Shown: one piece after another, positions 27,696 through 38,600 of the stretch | Position numbering within the stretch: position 1 is the first letter of the stretch | Layout of the letters: the number at the start of each line of letters is the position of its first letter | Program-made: the position numbers and the translations under genes | DNA from: Amycolatopsis taiwanensis DSM 45107 | GTDB lineage: Bacteria; Actinomycetota; Actinomycetes; Mycobacteriales; Pseudonocardiaceae | Direction: 5' to 3' | DNA: 64,000 nucleotides | Assembly: GCF_000519205.1 (NCBI RefSeq) | Contig: NZ_JAFB01000016.1 | Span: 62,001-126,000, forward strand | The notes under the pieces: model-generated | Seen by the model: only the letters and a program-made list of their open reading frames with translations | Database searches by the model: none | What the model was told of the DNA's origin: nothing

Positions 27696-27911
27696 GTGAG
27701 CGAGGAACCCGGCTACGAACAGGCACGTGACCAGCTCGTGGAGGTCGTGCGCGAACTCGAGGCCGGCGGGCTTTCCCTGGAGCAGTCCCTCTCCCTGTGG
27801 GAAAAGGGTGAGCATCTGGCGAAGGTCTGCGAGCGGCATCTCGAGGGCGCACGGGAACGCATCGAGACCGCGCTCAAGTCCGTGGAAGAAGAACCCGCCG
27901 ACGAAGCGTAA
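27696..27911 (+). CDS. xseB: Exodeoxyribonuclease VII small subunit
   Basis: A 71-residue helical subunit with the conserved pattern [50 protein letters not shown]. It forms the stalks that hold the large subunit. The GTG at 27696 is the only plausible start. The acidic tail (VEEEPADEA) is normal. Repeat array 6 follows directly. Confidence 0.95.
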   Translation: MSEEPGYEQARDQLVEVVRELEAGGLSLEQSLSLWEKGEHLAKVCERHLEGARERIETALKSVEEEPADEA

Positions 27912-27940
27912 GCGCCCCTGTCTCGACTCGCACCTACCGC

Positions 27941-28028
27941 GAGTCCCCCATTCCCGACGCGCGAGTCCCACACTCCCGACGCGCGAGTCCCACACTCCCG
28001 ACGTGCGAGTTCCACGTTCCCGTAGGCC
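27941..28028. repeat. Related 22-bp repeat array 6
   Basis: Four units with GAGTCCC cores start at 27941, 27963, 27985 and 28007, so the period here is 22, not 21. The unit ends in ACTCCCGACG, unlike the other arrays. It lies between xseB and glpX, both on the plus strand. It is either a diverged relative or a separate family. Confidence 0.75.
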
Positions 28029-28118
28029 GCGCTCGCCTGCGGCGAGTGAGCACCATCGCGCTGCGAGGTCTGCCTGGTTTGAGAGAATCGTTGTCCGCCC
28101 AACATGCAGGAGGCAGCG

Positions 28119-29174
28119 ATGTCCCAGTCCCCCATGCACAAGGAAACCCCGGATCGCAACCTCGCGATGGAGCTGGTCCGCGTCACCGAGGCCGCGGCGA
28201 TGGCAGCCGGCCGCTGGGTCGGCAAGGGCGACAAGAACGGTGGTGACGGCGCCGCGGTCGACGCGATGCGCCACCTCATCTCGACGGTGTCGATGCGCGG
28301 CGTGGTCGTCATCGGCGAGGGCGAGAAGGACGAAGCGCCGATGCTGTACAACGGCGAGAGTGTCGGTAACGGCGACGGTCCCCACTGTGACGTGGCGGTG
28401 GACCCGATCGACGGCACGACGTTGATGTCCAAGGGCATGCCGAACGCGCTGGCAGTGCTCGCGGTGGCCGAGCGCGGCGCGATGTTCGACCCGTCCGCGG
28501 TGTTCTACATGGAAAAGCTCGCGGTCGGCCCGGAGGCCGCGGGCACGGTGGACCTGTCGGCGCCGATCGCGGAGAACATCCGGAGAGTGGCGAAGGCCAA
28601 GAGCAGCGGTGTCTCCGACGTGACGGTCTGCATCCTGGACCGGCCACGGCACGAGCAGATCGTCAAGGAGGTCCGGGAGGCGGGCGCCCGTATCCGCTTC
28701 ATCTCCGACGGCGATGTGGCCGGTGCGATCGCGGCGGCGCGCCCCACCACGGGCGTCGACTTGCTGCTGGGCATCGGTGGTACCCCGGAGGGAATCATCG
28801 CGGCGTGCGCGATGAAGTGTCTCGGCGGCGAGTTGCAGGGCCGCTTGTGGCCCAAGGATGACGCCGAACGTGAGAAGGCCCTCGCCGCGGGTCACGACCT
28901 CGACCGGGTGCTCACCACCGACGATCTGGTTCGTGGCGACAACGTGTTCTTCTGCGCGACCGGTGTCACCGACGGCGACCTGTTGCGGGGCGTGCACTAC
29001 CGCGCCGGCGGCGCCACCACGCAGTCGATCGTCATGCGGTCGAAGTCGGGCACGGTGCGGATGATCGACGGCTACCACCGGTTGACCAAGCTGCGCGCCT
29101 ACTCGTCCATCGACTTCGACGGCAACCTCGAGGCGACCGGCGACGACGAGAACCTGGTCCCGCCGCTGCCTTAG
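28119..29174 (+). CDS. glpX: Class II fructose-1,6-bisphosphatase
   Basis: A 351-residue GlpX-type FBPase for gluconeogenesis. Metal and substrate motifs are visible: [15 protein letters not shown] near residue 67, [10 protein letters not shown] near 91, and the [24 protein letters not shown] segment near 220. The ATG at 28119 has AGGAGG 6 bases upstream; an in-frame ATG five codons earlier has none. The adjacent fumC in the same orientation is a conserved neighbour, joining gluconeogenesis and the TCA cycle. Confidence 0.96.
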   Translation: MSQSPMHKETPDRNLAMELVRVTEAAAMAAGRWVGKGDKNGGDGAAVDAMRHLISTVSMRGVVVIGEGEKDEAPMLYNGESVGNGDGPHCDVAVDPIDGTTLMSKGMPNALAVLAVAERGAMFDPSAVFYMEKLAVGPEAAGTVDLSAPIAENIRRVAKAKSSGVSDVTVCILDRPRHEQIVKEVREAGARIRFISDGDVAGAIAAARPTTGVDLLLGIGGTPEGIIAACAMKCLGGELQGRLWPKDDAEREKALAAGHDLDRVLTTDDLVRGDNVFFCATGVTDGDLLRGVHYRAGGATTQSIVMRSKSGTVRMIDGYHRLTKLRAYSSIDFDGNLEATGDDENLVPPLP

Positions 29175-29249
29175 CCGGCGGATCCACCACAAGGCGCGGG
29201 TGGTGGAACACACGGGGCCGGCGCGGCTTCGCTGAGCGAAACTGGCCTC

Positions 29250-30647
29250 ATGGCTGAACAGGAATACCGGATCGAACACGACACGATGGGCGAAGTGAAG
29301 GTGCCCGTCGACGCGCTGTACCGGGCCCAGACCCAGCGGGCCGTGGAGAACTTCCCGATCTCCGGCCGCGGTCTAGAGCGGGCTCAGATCCGTGCGCTGG
29401 GCCTGCTCAAGGCCGCCGCGGCCCGGGTGAACGCCAAGCTCGGAGTGCTCGACGCCAAGATGGCGGAGGCGATCGCCGCGGCGGCCGACGAGGTGGCCGA
29501 GGGGCGCTACGACGAGCATTTCCCGATCGACGTGTTCCAGACCGGTTCCGGCACCTCGTCGAACATGAATGCCAACGAGGTGATCGCCACCCTGGCCGGC
29601 CGCCGGCTCGGGGCCGACGTGCATCCGAACGACCACGTCAACGCCTCGCAGTCGTCGAACGACACGTTTCCGACGACGATTCACGTGGCCGCCACGGAAG
29701 CCGTGCTCACCGACGTCATCCCCGCGCTGGAACACCTCGCCGCGACGATCTCCGCGCGCGCCGGGGAATGGCGGGACCTGGTGAAGTCCGGCCGCACCCA
29801 CCTGATGGACGCGGTGCCGATCACGCTGGGCCAGGAGGCCGGCGCGTGGGCCGCGCAGGTGCGGTTCGGCATCGAGCGGCTCCGCTCGGGCCTGGACCGG
29901 CTGGGCGAGCTGCCGATCGGCGGCACCGCGGTGGGTTCCGGTCTCAACGCGCCCGACGGCTTCGGCGCGGCGGTGGCCGAGGAGCTCGCCAGGGTGACCG
30001 GACTGCCGCTGACCGAGGCGCGCGACCACTTCGAGGCCCAGGCGTCGCAGGACAGCGTCGTGGAGACCTCGGCACACCTGCGCACGGTCGCGGTGTCCCT
30101 CAACAAGATCGCCAATGACCTGCGCTGGCTGGGTTCCGGCCCGCGCGCCGGCCTGGCCGAGCTGGCGCTGCCCGACCTGCAGCCCGGCTCGTCGATCATG
30201 CCGGGCAAGGTGAATCCGGTGATCCCGGAGGCGACCTTGCAGGTGGTCGCGCAGGTGATCGGCAACGACGCGGCGGTGGCTTACGCCGGCGCGCAGGGCA
30301 ACTTCCAGCTCAACGTGAACCTGCCGGTGATCGCCCGGAACGTGCTCGAATCGGCCCGGCTGCTCGCGGCGGTCTCCAGGCTGCTGGCGGACAAGGTTTT
30401 CGCTGGTATAGAGCCGAATGTCGAGCGTCTCAGGGCTTACGCGGAGGGCTCGCCGTCGATCGTCACGCCGCTCAATGCCTACCTTGGCTACGAGGAGGCC
30501 GCCTCCGTCGCGAAACAGGCCCTGAAGGAACTGAAGACGATCCGTGAGGTCGTCATCGAACGTGGCCACGTGGCGAACGGCAAGCTCACCGAGGCCCAGC
30601 TCGACGAGGCCCTCGACGTGCTCCGGATGGCCCGCGGCGGCAAGTGA
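29250..30647 (+). CDS. fumC: Class II fumarate hydratase
   Basis: A 465-residue iron-independent fumarase catalysing fumarate to malate. Family motifs: [16 protein letters not shown] near residue 97, [18 protein letters not shown] near 131, and the signature [11 protein letters not shown] near 312. The C-terminal [16 protein letters not shown] matches fumarases rather than aspartases. The ATG at 29250 gives [19 protein letters not shown]. It lies 75 bases after glpX. Confidence 0.96.
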   Translation: MAEQEYRIEHDTMGEVKVPVDALYRAQTQRAVENFPISGRGLERAQIRALGLLKAAAARVNAKLGVLDAKMAEAIAAAADEVAEGRYDEHFPIDVFQTGSGTSSNMNANEVIATLAGRRLGADVHPNDHVNASQSSNDTFPTTIHVAATEAVLTDVIPALEHLAATISARAGEWRDLVKSGRTHLMDAVPITLGQEAGAWAAQVRFGIERLRSGLDRLGELPIGGTAVGSGLNAPDGFGAAVAEELARVTGLPLTEARDHFEAQASQDSVVETSAHLRTVAVSLNKIANDLRWLGSGPRAGLAELALPDLQPGSSIMPGKVNPVIPEATLQVVAQVIGNDAAVAYAGAQGNFQLNVNLPVIARNVLESARLLAAVSRLLADKVFAGIEPNVERLRAYAEGSPSIVTPLNAYLGYEEAASVAKQALKELKTIREVVIERGHVANGKLTEAQLDEALDVLRMARGGK

Positions 30648-30683
30648 CCCGGAATTGTCGGTGGGGCCAGGCATGATGTCCTC

Positions 30684-32231
30684 ATGCAGCTCTCCGAAGT
30701 GGTCACCGCCTCCGCGACGCTCGCCGCCACGCGCTCGCGCAAGGCAAAGATCGCCACGCTCGCCGGGTTGCTGCACCGCGCCGGCGAGCGGGAACTCCCC
30801 GCCGTCGTCGCGTTCCTGACCGGCCGGCCCACCCAGGGCCGGATCGGAGCGGGCTGGCGCACCGTCGCCGGCCTGGAGGTGGCAGCCAGGGCCGGGCCAC
30901 CCGAGCTGACCGTGTCCGAGGTCGACGACGCGCTGGGCGAGGTCGCCGCGGCCGCGGGCAGCGGCTCGACTCTGCGCCGTGCGGAGATCCTGCGGACGCT
31001 GCTGGCCAGGGCCACCGAGCCGGAACGGGACTTCCTGTTCCGGCTGCTCACCGGCGAGCTCAGGCAGGGAGCCCTGGAGGGCGTGATGCTCGATGCGATC
31101 GCCTCGGCCGCCGCGGTACCGGCCGAGGCGGTGCGACGCGCGTTCATGCTCTCCGGCCGGCTGCCCGTCACCGCACACGCGGCCATGACCGGGGGCGCGG
31201 GCGCGCTGGCCGAGTTCCGGCTGGAGCTCGGCCGGCCGCTGCGGCCGATGCTGGCGTCGCCGGCCGAGTCCCTGGACGAGGCGCTGGCGGAGCACACCGC
31301 GGCGATCGTCGAGTACAAAATGGACGGTGCGCGGATTCAGGTGCACCGGGACGGTGACGAGGTGCACGTCTACACCCGCACGCTGCGCGAGATCACCGCA
31401 CATGTCGGCGAGCTGGTCGAGTTGGTGCGGGCGCTGCCGTGCCGGTCGGTCGTGCTCGACGGGGAAACCCTCGCGCTCACCGACGACGGCCGGCCGAGGC
31501 CGTTTCAGGAGACGATGAGCCGGTTCGGCAGCCAGCCCGGCAACAACGGGCCGCCGAAGATCCCGCGTTCCCACGAGGAACAGGTACGGGCGTTGCTGCT
31601 GCGGCCGTACTTCTTCGACTGTCTGCACCTGGACGGCGCGGACCTGCTCGATGCGCCGTTGCGGGAACGGAACGCGGCGCTGCGGCGGGTCGCCGGCGAG
31701 CACCTGATGCCCGGTGAGATCGAGCCCGAGGATGCCGCCTCGGTGCTCGACGCCGCGCTCGACTCCGGACACGAGGGTGTGCTGGTGAAATCGCTCGATT
31801 CCGGTTACGCCGCGGGCCGCCGGGGCCGCGCGTGGCTCAAGGTCAAGCCGGTGTGCACGCTCGACCTCGTCGTGCTCGCCGCCGAATGGGGGCACGGTAG
31901 GCGCACCGGATACCTGTCGAACCTGCACCTGGGCGCCCGTGACCCGGACGGTGGTCCGCCGATCATGGTGGGCAAGACGTTCAAGGGCCTCACGGACGAG
32001 TTGCTCGCCTGGCAGACCAGGACGTTCCAGGAAATCGAGACCCACCGGGACGGCTGGACCGTGTACGTGCGGCCGGAACTGGTCGTCGAGATCGAACTGG
32101 ACGGCGCCCAGGTCAGCACCCGCTATCCCGGCGGGGTGGCGCTGCGGTTCGCCCGGGTCATGCGGTACCGGCCGGACAAGGAACCCGGCGACGCCGACAC
32201 GATCGAGGAGGTGCGAGCAACCCTGCGCTGA
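30684..32231 (+). CDS. ATP-dependent DNA ligase
   Basis: A 515-residue ligase resembling the LigB group of actinobacteria. The N-terminal DNA-binding helical domain (about 1-175) ends before the adenylation domain with motif I EYKMDGARIQVHRDG near 212 (catalytic Lys). Further motifs are YTRTLREIT, VLDGETLAL, EGVLVKSLDSGYAAGRRGRAWLKVK (motifs IV-V) and an OB domain. These enzymes are accessory to the NAD-dependent LigA; no Ku or LigD component is nearby. The next gene lies convergent beyond a repeat. Confidence 0.93.
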   Translation: MQLSEVVTASATLAATRSRKAKIATLAGLLHRAGERELPAVVAFLTGRPTQGRIGAGWRTVAGLEVAARAGPPELTVSEVDDALGEVAAAAGSGSTLRRAEILRTLLARATEPERDFLFRLLTGELRQGALEGVMLDAIASAAAVPAEAVRRAFMLSGRLPVTAHAAMTGGAGALAEFRLELGRPLRPMLASPAESLDEALAEHTAAIVEYKMDGARIQVHRDGDEVHVYTRTLREITAHVGELVELVRALPCRSVVLDGETLALTDDGRPRPFQETMSRFGSQPGNNGPPKIPRSHEEQVRALLLRPYFFDCLHLDGADLLDAPLRERNAALRRVAGEHLMPGEIEPEDAASVLDAALDSGHEGVLVKSLDSGYAAGRRGRAWLKVKPVCTLDLVVLAAEWGHGRRTGYLSNLHLGARDPDGGPPIMVGKTFKGLTDELLAWQTRTFQEIETHRDGWTVYVRPELVVEIELDGAQVSTRYPGGVALRFARVMRYRPDKEPGDADTIEEVRATLR

Positions 32232-32272
32232 CCGTCCGTGCCAAGGTGCACCCTCGTCTCCGCGAGTTGGAC

Positions 32273-33337
32273 CTAAAGCGACGGAGCCGCTTGCGGTGGG
32301 TCGTCCGCTTGCACCGCTGCGAGTTCTGAGGTGGTTTCTCGCGAGGACAGCGCCGACGTGGTGAACTGGGCAGGTCTCGACGCTTCCGACAGTTCCTCGC
32401 GGAGTCCTTCCAGAGCGGTGTGGTCGTCGTCCGTACCGGTGTGTGGGGCGGCGAACCAGCGCGCGTACTCGGCGATCTCGGCAAGGCGCCAGTCGAGGGC
32501 GAACAACTCGACCATCGCCGGGTCGGCGTCCAGCCGGTCGCCCGCACCGGCCGCGATCAGGTCGGCGTAGTCCCGTTCGCGTGGCGCGAGAGCCAGTGAC
32601 TCCCAGTCGACCAGCTTCAGCCCGCATGCCCCCACAACCTGGTTGCGGTTGTGCGGCTCGCCGTGGGTCGGCACCCACAAGTGCCGACGGGTGCGAGCGA
32701 GATCCGCCAACTCGAGGTAGCGGTCCGTCCAGCGCTCGATCACGACGCCGCGTGCGGCGATCGCGCCACGCGCTGCCTCCGCCAACGGGCCGGACCTCCA
32801 GGGCTGAGCGGTGCGCGCCCGCAATTCATCGGCGAAGTCGGGACCGACCTGAGGAGTCCAGCGCCGCAGACCGGCCGGTGGTGTGGCGCGATGCAGCACG
32901 GCCAGCGCGGCTTCGACCTGATGGACGTGCTGCGGCTCGCCTGCCTCCGCCTCGGTGGGACTCCGTCCGTCCAACCACGGCGTCGCGCTGAGCGCACCGG
33001 CCTCGACGCCGACAGTGAACCGGCCGGACGAGCGGGCGGGCAACGGCGCGCACACCGCTTCCACACCGGCGGCGGCCAGTGCGGCCGCCCCCGCGTAGGC
33101 GGCTTCCAGCGACGCCTCGGTGTGCCGGGGCTCCAACTGGTCCAATGTCACGAACAGGGTCCGCCCGCCACCGGCCACCCGCCAGTGGTGTGCGCCGAAA
33201 CCCCAGGGCAGGTAGGCGATCTCGGCGACATCCGGCAGCCAATGCGTGGTGACAGCACTCGCGATCGCGTCATCGCTGACGAAGGAGGGGCGGGAGAGCA
33301 CGAGATCGATCGTAAAGGGCGCGTAGACCGCCGTCAC
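32273..33337 (-). CDS. Phosphotransferase-family (APH-like) protein with a repeat-derived C-terminus
   Basis: A 354-residue protein-kinase-fold enzyme of the aminoglycoside phosphotransferase type. The catalytic loop is VPTHGEPHNRNQV near residue 222 and the metal-binding Asp is in LKLVDWESLALAPRERDYADL near 237. The substrate is unknown; these proteins act on small metabolites as often as on drugs. The last 25 or so residues (PAQFTTSALSSRETTSELAAVQ and on) are encoded by repeat copy C, so the original C-terminus has been replaced or extended. The GTG at 33337 is the longest start; a GTG about 11 codons on (LVLSRPSF) is possible. Confidence 0.75.
   Translation of the reverse strand: MTAVYAPFTIDLVLSRPSFVSDDAIASAVTTHWLPDVAEIAYLPWGFGAHHWRVAGGGRTLFVTLDQLEPRHTEASLEAAYAGAAALAAAGVEAVCAPLPARSSGRFTVGVEAGALSATPWLDGRSPTEAEAGEPQHVHQVEAALAVLHRATPPAGLRRWTPQVGPDFADELRARTAQPWRSGPLAEAARGAIAARGVVIERWTDRYLELADLARTRRHLWVPTHGEPHNRNQVVGACGLKLVDWESLALAPRERDYADLIAAGAGDRLDADPAMVELFALDWRLAEIAEYARWFAAPHTGTDDDHTALEGLREELSEASRPAQFTTSALSSRETTSELAAVQADDPPQAAPSL
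32275..32373. repeat. Dispersed long intergenic repeat, copy C (partial, inside a coding region)
   Basis: Shares GCGAGGACAGCGCCGACGTG and flanking bases with copy B at about 50670, and the reverse complement of copy A. It covers only about 100 bases, from a GCGGAGCCGC-like end to the GTGAACTGG block. It overlaps the last 33 codons of the phosphotransferase-like gene. Confidence 0.75.
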
Positions 33338-33371
33338 CGGAATTTCGCCGGTCTCGCTCTACGCTCGAGGC

Positions 33372-33989
33372 ATGACAACCGTGCAAAACGTGGTGACGTC
33401 GGGAGTTTTCGAGCTCGATGGTGGGCAGTGGGACGTCGACAACAATGTCTGGCTGATCGGTGACGACAGCGAGGTGCTGGTCATCGACGCCGCCCACGAC
33501 GCGGCCAAGATCGCCGAGGCCGTCGGGGACCGGACGGTCCGTGCGATCGTGTGCACCCACGCACACAACGATCACGTCAACGCCGCACCTGAGCTGGCCG
33601 AACGGACCGGCGCGCCGATCCTGCTGCATCCCGACGACCGGGTGCTGTGGAACCTCACCCACTCCGATCGCGCGCCCGACGCCGACCTCTCCGACGGCCA
33701 GGTCCTCACGATCGGCGGCACCGACCTGACCGTGCTGCACACGCCCGGCCACGCGCCTGGCGCCGTCTGCCTCTACGCGCCGCAACTCGGCGTCGTGTTC
33801 ACCGGTGACACGCTGTTCCACGGCGGGCCCGGCGCCACCGGCCGGTCCTACTCGGACTATCCGACGATCGTGCGCTCGATCCGCGAACGCCTGTTCACGC
33901 TCCCGGACGCCACGACCGTCAACACCGGTCACGGCGAGTCCACCACCATCGGGACGGAGAAGGCTAACTCCGCAGGCTGGGCGGACTGA
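33372..33989 (+). CDS. Metallo-beta-lactamase-fold hydrolase
   Basis: A 205-residue glyoxalase II-like protein. The metal-binding signature THAHNDHVNAA (HxHxDH) is near residue 63, HTPGHAPGAVCLY near 120, the bridging Asp in FTGDTLFHGGPGAT near 143, and a final His in NTGHGEST near 190. The full set is intact, so it should be an active dinuclear metal hydrolase. Close relatives sit beside S-nitrosomycothiol reductase in actinobacteria, but that gene is not here. Its 3' end overlaps the convergent DUF309 gene by 26 bases. Confidence 0.9.
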   Translation: MTTVQNVVTSGVFELDGGQWDVDNNVWLIGDDSEVLVIDAAHDAAKIAEAVGDRTVRAIVCTHAHNDHVNAAPELAERTGAPILLHPDDRVLWNLTHSDRAPDADLSDGQVLTIGGTDLTVLHTPGHAPGAVCLYAPQLGVVFTGDTLFHGGPGATGRSYSDYPTIVRSIRERLFTLPDATTVNTGHGESTTIGTEKANSAGWAD

Positions 33990-34413
33990 GCTCACCCGGC
34001 GGGTGCTCCGCGCGGGCCCAACGGACCAGGCCGGTGACGTCGAGGCCATGCGGCGGTGCGTCGGCGTACGGTTCGATGGCGTCGGCGCCACGCTGGAGAA
34101 GCGACAGCGCGCCCTTCTCGTTGCCACGGGCGGCATGCGTGACCCCCACGGCGAGCTGCGCCAGGCCCTTCCACAGGGCACGCTCGGGGCCGTCCGCCGA
34201 CTTCCAGGCGTCCTCGAAGACTTCGTGCGCGTGGAAGGGCTTGCCCTCGTCGAGCAGCCGCTGCGCCTCGCTGATCGTCTCCTCCGGCGTGCGCACGACG
34301 CCCTCCGGCTGGCGCTCGACGCCGGGCGAGCCGTACGGCAACGGCCGCCCGAGCCCGTCCCGTGGCCGGGCGTTGCGGGCCCGGCCCTGCGCGTCTCGGT
34401 CGCGATCGGCCAC
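33964..34413 (-). CDS. DUF309 family protein
   Basis: A 149-residue protein. A charged N-terminal stretch of about 40 residues precedes the DUF309 helical domain with EGKPFHAHEVFEDAWKSA near residue 60 and LWKGLAQLAVGVTHAARGNEKGALSLLQRG. The HxxHExxE-like HAHEVFEDAW suggests metal or ligand binding, but no activity is established as far as I know. The GTG at 34413 is the start. It converges on, and overlaps by 26 bases, the hydrolase gene, and is divergent from guaB1. Confidence 0.88.
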   Translation of the reverse strand: MADRDRDAQGRARNARPRDGLGRPLPYGSPGVERQPEGVVRTPEETISEAQRLLDEGKPFHAHEVFEDAWKSADGPERALWKGLAQLAVGVTHAARGNEKGALSLLQRGADAIEPYADAPPHGLDVTGLVRWARAEHPPGELSPPSLRS

Positions 34414-34483
34414 GAGAGACGATTGTGCCCGAAACTCCGGCGCCCGGGGAGAGCGGTTCCACGACCCAGAGCAGGTAGTCTGA

Positions 34484-35929
<1,446 letters not shown>

Positions 35930-35935
35930 GGCTCT

Positions 35936-35983
35936 ATGAGTGACCCGTTCATGCCGAATTTCGACACAAAACGGGTCACTCAT
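35936..35983. repeat. Dispersed inverted repeat, copy 2
   Basis: Perfect 14-base arms, ATGAGTGACCCGTT at 35936-35949 and its complement at 35970-35983, with a 20-base centre. It lies 6 bases after the guaB1 stop and 37 bases before the end of the convergent PhoH gene, so here it could act as a two-way terminator. Confidence 0.88.
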
Positions 35984-36020
35984 CTCGCGCGCGAGCCGAA
36001 AAGGTCGGACCGCCGAGCTA

Positions 36021-37403
36021 CTATGTGTGATCCTCCAGCATCTCGGTGACCAGTGCCGCGATCGGTGAGCGTTCCGACCGGGTCAGCGTCACATGGGCGA
36101 AAAGCGGGTGTCCCTTCAGCTTTTCGATCACCGCGGAGACCCCGTCATGCCGCCCGACGCGCAGGTTGTCGCGCTGCGCCACGTCGTGCGTGAGCACGAC
36201 CCGGGAGGCTGTGCCCAACCGCGACAGCACGGTCAGCAACACGTTGCGCTCGAGTGACTGGGCCTCGTCCACGATCACGAACGCGTCATGCAGCGAACGC
36301 CCGCGAATGTGGGTGAGCGGCAGGACCTCCAGCATGCCGCGGTCGAAGACCTCGTCGAGGACTTCCTGGCTGACCAGCGCGCCGAGGGTGTCGAACACCG
36401 CCTGCGCCCACGGCTGCATCTTCTCGCTCTCCGAGCCGGGCAGGTAACCGAGATCCTGCCCGCCGACCGCGTACACCGGCCGGAACACCACGACCTTGCG
36501 GTGCTCCCGGCGTTCCATCACCGATTCCAGACCGGCGCACAGCGCGAGCGCCGACTTCCCGGTGCCCGCGCGGCCACCGAGCGAGACGATGCCGATGTCC
36601 GGGTCGAGCAGCAGGTCCAGCGCGATCCGCTGCTCGGCGGATCGGCCGTGCAGGCCGAAGGCCTCCCGGTCGCCGCGCACCAGCCGTACCTTCTTGTCTG
36701 CGGTGACCCGGCCGAGCGCGCTGGAGCTGCCGGAGAGCAGCCGCAGACCGGTGTGGCAAGGCAGTTCGCCGACCTCGGCAAGGCCGAACTCGGCAAGGTC
36801 CACCGGACTGTCGGTGAACAGCGCGTCGATCGCCTCCTGCGGCACGTCCACATCGGCCATGCCGGTCCAGCCGGACGGGACGACCTCCTGGGCGCGGTAC
36901 TCGTCGGCCTCGAGCCCGACCGAGCCCGCCTTGACCCGCAACGGAATGTCCTTCGTCACCAACGTCACGCCCGGACGCTCCGCGGCGAGGTTCAACGCGC
37001 AGGCCAGGATGCGGTGGTCGTTGGAGTCGGTGCGAAAGCCCGGCGGCAGCACCGTCGGGTCGGAGTGGTTGAGTTCCACATGCAGGGTGCCGCCCTGCTC
37101 ACCGATCGGCACCGGCCGGTCCAGCCGGCCGTGGGTTCGCCGCAGGTCATCGAGCAGGCGTAGCGCTTCGCGCGCGAACCAGCCGAGTTCGGGATGGTGC
37201 CGCTTTGCCTCCAGTTCGCTGATCACGACCAGCGGCAAGACCACGGCATGCTCGGCGAACCTGGACAGCGCCCAGGGGTCGGAGAGCAGAACCGAGGTGT
37301 CGAGCACATAGGTGTGCCGCTGGGATTCGGAAGATTGCGGGCCCGGGTCCTCGGTGTCGAACGAACCGTCCGAGGTCTGTCGGGGCGAACGCTGCGCAGT
37401 CAC
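36021..37403 (-). CDS. PhoH2-type PIN-domain/PhoH ATPase
   Basis: A 460-residue fusion. The N-terminal PIN ribonuclease domain has [14 protein letters not shown] near residue 34, ISELEAKRH, and [14 protein letters not shown] with [10 protein letters not shown]. The C-terminal PhoH helicase/ATPase has Walker [15 protein letters not shown] near 283 and Walker [13 protein letters not shown] near 375. In mycobacteria PhoH2 is an RNA helicase-ribonuclease reported with a small antitoxin, PhoAT; no convincing small antitoxin gene is visible upstream here. The GTG at 37403 has GAGGGAG 5 bases upstream, so the longer frame to 37439 is rejected. Confidence 0.93.
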   Translation of the reverse strand: MTAQRSPRQTSDGSFDTEDPGPQSSESQRHTYVLDTSVLLSDPWALSRFAEHAVVLPLVVISELEAKRHHPELGWFAREALRLLDDLRRTHGRLDRPVPIGEQGGTLHVELNHSDPTVLPPGFRTDSNDHRILACALNLAAERPGVTLVTKDIPLRVKAGSVGLEADEYRAQEVVPSGWTGMADVDVPQEAIDALFTDSPVDLAEFGLAEVGELPCHTGLRLLSGSSSALGRVTADKKVRLVRGDREAFGLHGRSAEQRIALDLLLDPDIGIVSLGGRAGTGKSALALCAGLESVMERREHRKVVVFRPVYAVGGQDLGYLPGSESEKMQPWAQAVFDTLGALVSQEVLDEVFDRGMLEVLPLTHIRGRSLHDAFVIVDEAQSLERNVLLTVLSRLGTASRVVLTHDVAQRDNLRVGRHDGVSAVIEKLKGHPLFAHVTLTRSERSPIAALVTEMLEDHT

Positions 37404-37737
37404 GGCATCTCCCTCGTGGGCGTGGCACCACGCCCGCACTCGCTGGGCCGGGCAGCGCCCTGGTTGAACCGTCCTGCCGACGCCGGAGCGTCAGCGGGTG
37501 CGGCCAAGAGGGCCTGGTGCCGGCCCCCTCGTGCGTTGCGCGAACGGCATGCCGGCTGTCACCGCTGCCGTTCCCTCAACTACCGCCACGACCAGGGCCT
37601 CCCGCGATGATCCGCAAGGTCACGAACCATCATCTCGCAAGTTACCTGCGTTCGGCGACGTGTGCAGGCAGCCAGGCAGGTGATTCACAACTGTGTTATC
37701 TCACCGTCGGTAGAGATCACAAACACTCTTTGTGGTG
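37404..37737. other. Noncoding gap upstream of the PhoH2 gene
   Basis: 334 bases with no credible gene. The part near 37686-37735 is lower in GC and has short inverted repeats (ATCTC at 37698-37702 with GAGAT at 37713-37717; CACAACTGTG at 37686-37695). It is a possible promoter or operator for the minus-strand PhoH gene, though no consensus promoter is convincing. Confidence 0.4.
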
Positions 37738-38514
37738 TCAGTTGCCGAATCGACGGTGCCGCCACGCGTAATCGCGCAGCGCACGGAGGAAGTCGACCTT
37801 GCGGAACGCGGGCCAGTACGCCTCGGTGAACCAGAACTCGGAATGTGCCGATTGCCACAGCAGAAATCCGGACAACCGCTGCTCGCCGGAGGTGCGGATG
37901 ATCAGGTCGGGGTCCGGCTGGCCCGAGGTGTAGAGATGCTCGGAGATATGGTCGACGTCCAGGATCTTGGCCAGCTCGCGGATCGACGTGCCTTCGTCGG
38001 CGTGCTGGAGCAGGAGCTTCTTGACCGCGTCGGCGATCTCCTGGCGGCCGCCGTAGCCGACCGCGATGTTGACCTCCATGCCCCGGCGGCTCTCGGACCG
38101 CGCTGCGGCCGCCTTGAGACTGCGCGCCACGTCGGCCGGCAGCAGCTCCAGCGCCCCCACCATGCGCAGGCGCCACGGGTTGGCCGGCGCAGCGAGCTCG
38201 TCGACCACATCTACGATGATCTTGAGCAGGGCCCCGACCTCTTCCGGGGCGCGGCCGAGATTGTCCGTGGACAGCAGCCACAAGGTCACGACCTCGACCT
38301 CGGCTTCGCGGCACCAGGACAGGAAGTCCGCGATCTTCTGTGCGCCGACGCGGTGACCGTCCGACACGTCGGCGAACCCGGCTTCCCGGGCCCAGCGGCG
38401 GTTGCCGTCGAGCATGATGGCGATGTGGCGCGGGTGGCGCCCGGCGGCCTGCTGCACCAGTCGCCGCCCGTAGGCGCCATACAGGACCCTGGAGACGAGG
38501 GATCGAAGGCTCAC
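37738..38514 (-). CDS. Cis-prenyltransferase, probable (2Z,6E)-farnesyl diphosphate synthase type
   Basis: A 258-residue UppS-family enzyme. The diphosphate-binding signature HIAIMLDGNRRWA is near residue 30, followed by GHRVGAQKIADFLSWC and LWLLSTDNLGR. The C-terminal signature is PDPDLIIRTSGEQRLSGFLLWQSAHSEFWFTEAYWPAF. It makes short or long Z-isoprenyl diphosphates. Its position next to trhA matches Rv1086 of M. tuberculosis, the short-chain Z,E-FPP synthase, rather than the main UPP synthase. Product length is therefore inferred from synteny. The GTG at 38514 is divergent from trhA. Confidence 0.88.
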   Translation of the reverse strand: MSLRSLVSRVLYGAYGRRLVQQAAGRHPRHIAIMLDGNRRWAREAGFADVSDGHRVGAQKIADFLSWCREAEVEVVTLWLLSTDNLGRAPEEVGALLKIIVDVVDELAAPANPWRLRMVGALELLPADVARSLKAAAARSESRRGMEVNIAVGYGGRQEIADAVKKLLLQHADEGTSIRELAKILDVDHISEHLYTSGQPDPDLIIRTSGEQRLSGFLLWQSAHSEFWFTEAYWPAFRKVDFLRALRDYAWRHRRFGN

Positions 38515-38600
38515 AGCGGAAGCCTACGCACGCTTGTCCGCTGCGTGGTTCCGGCCACCGTTTGACGGACGGACAACCTACGCTGTCGTAACCTGATGGC

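Noticed and set aside
29373-32678. 1101-residue open frame on the minus strand across fumC and the ligase
   Set aside because: It is antisense to two genes with complete family motifs and has Arg/His/Gly-rich composition typical of shadow frames in high-GC DNA.
36021-37439. Longer PhoH2 start at 37439
   Set aside because: GAGGGAG 5 bases before the GTG at 37403 decides the start; the extra codons have no family match.
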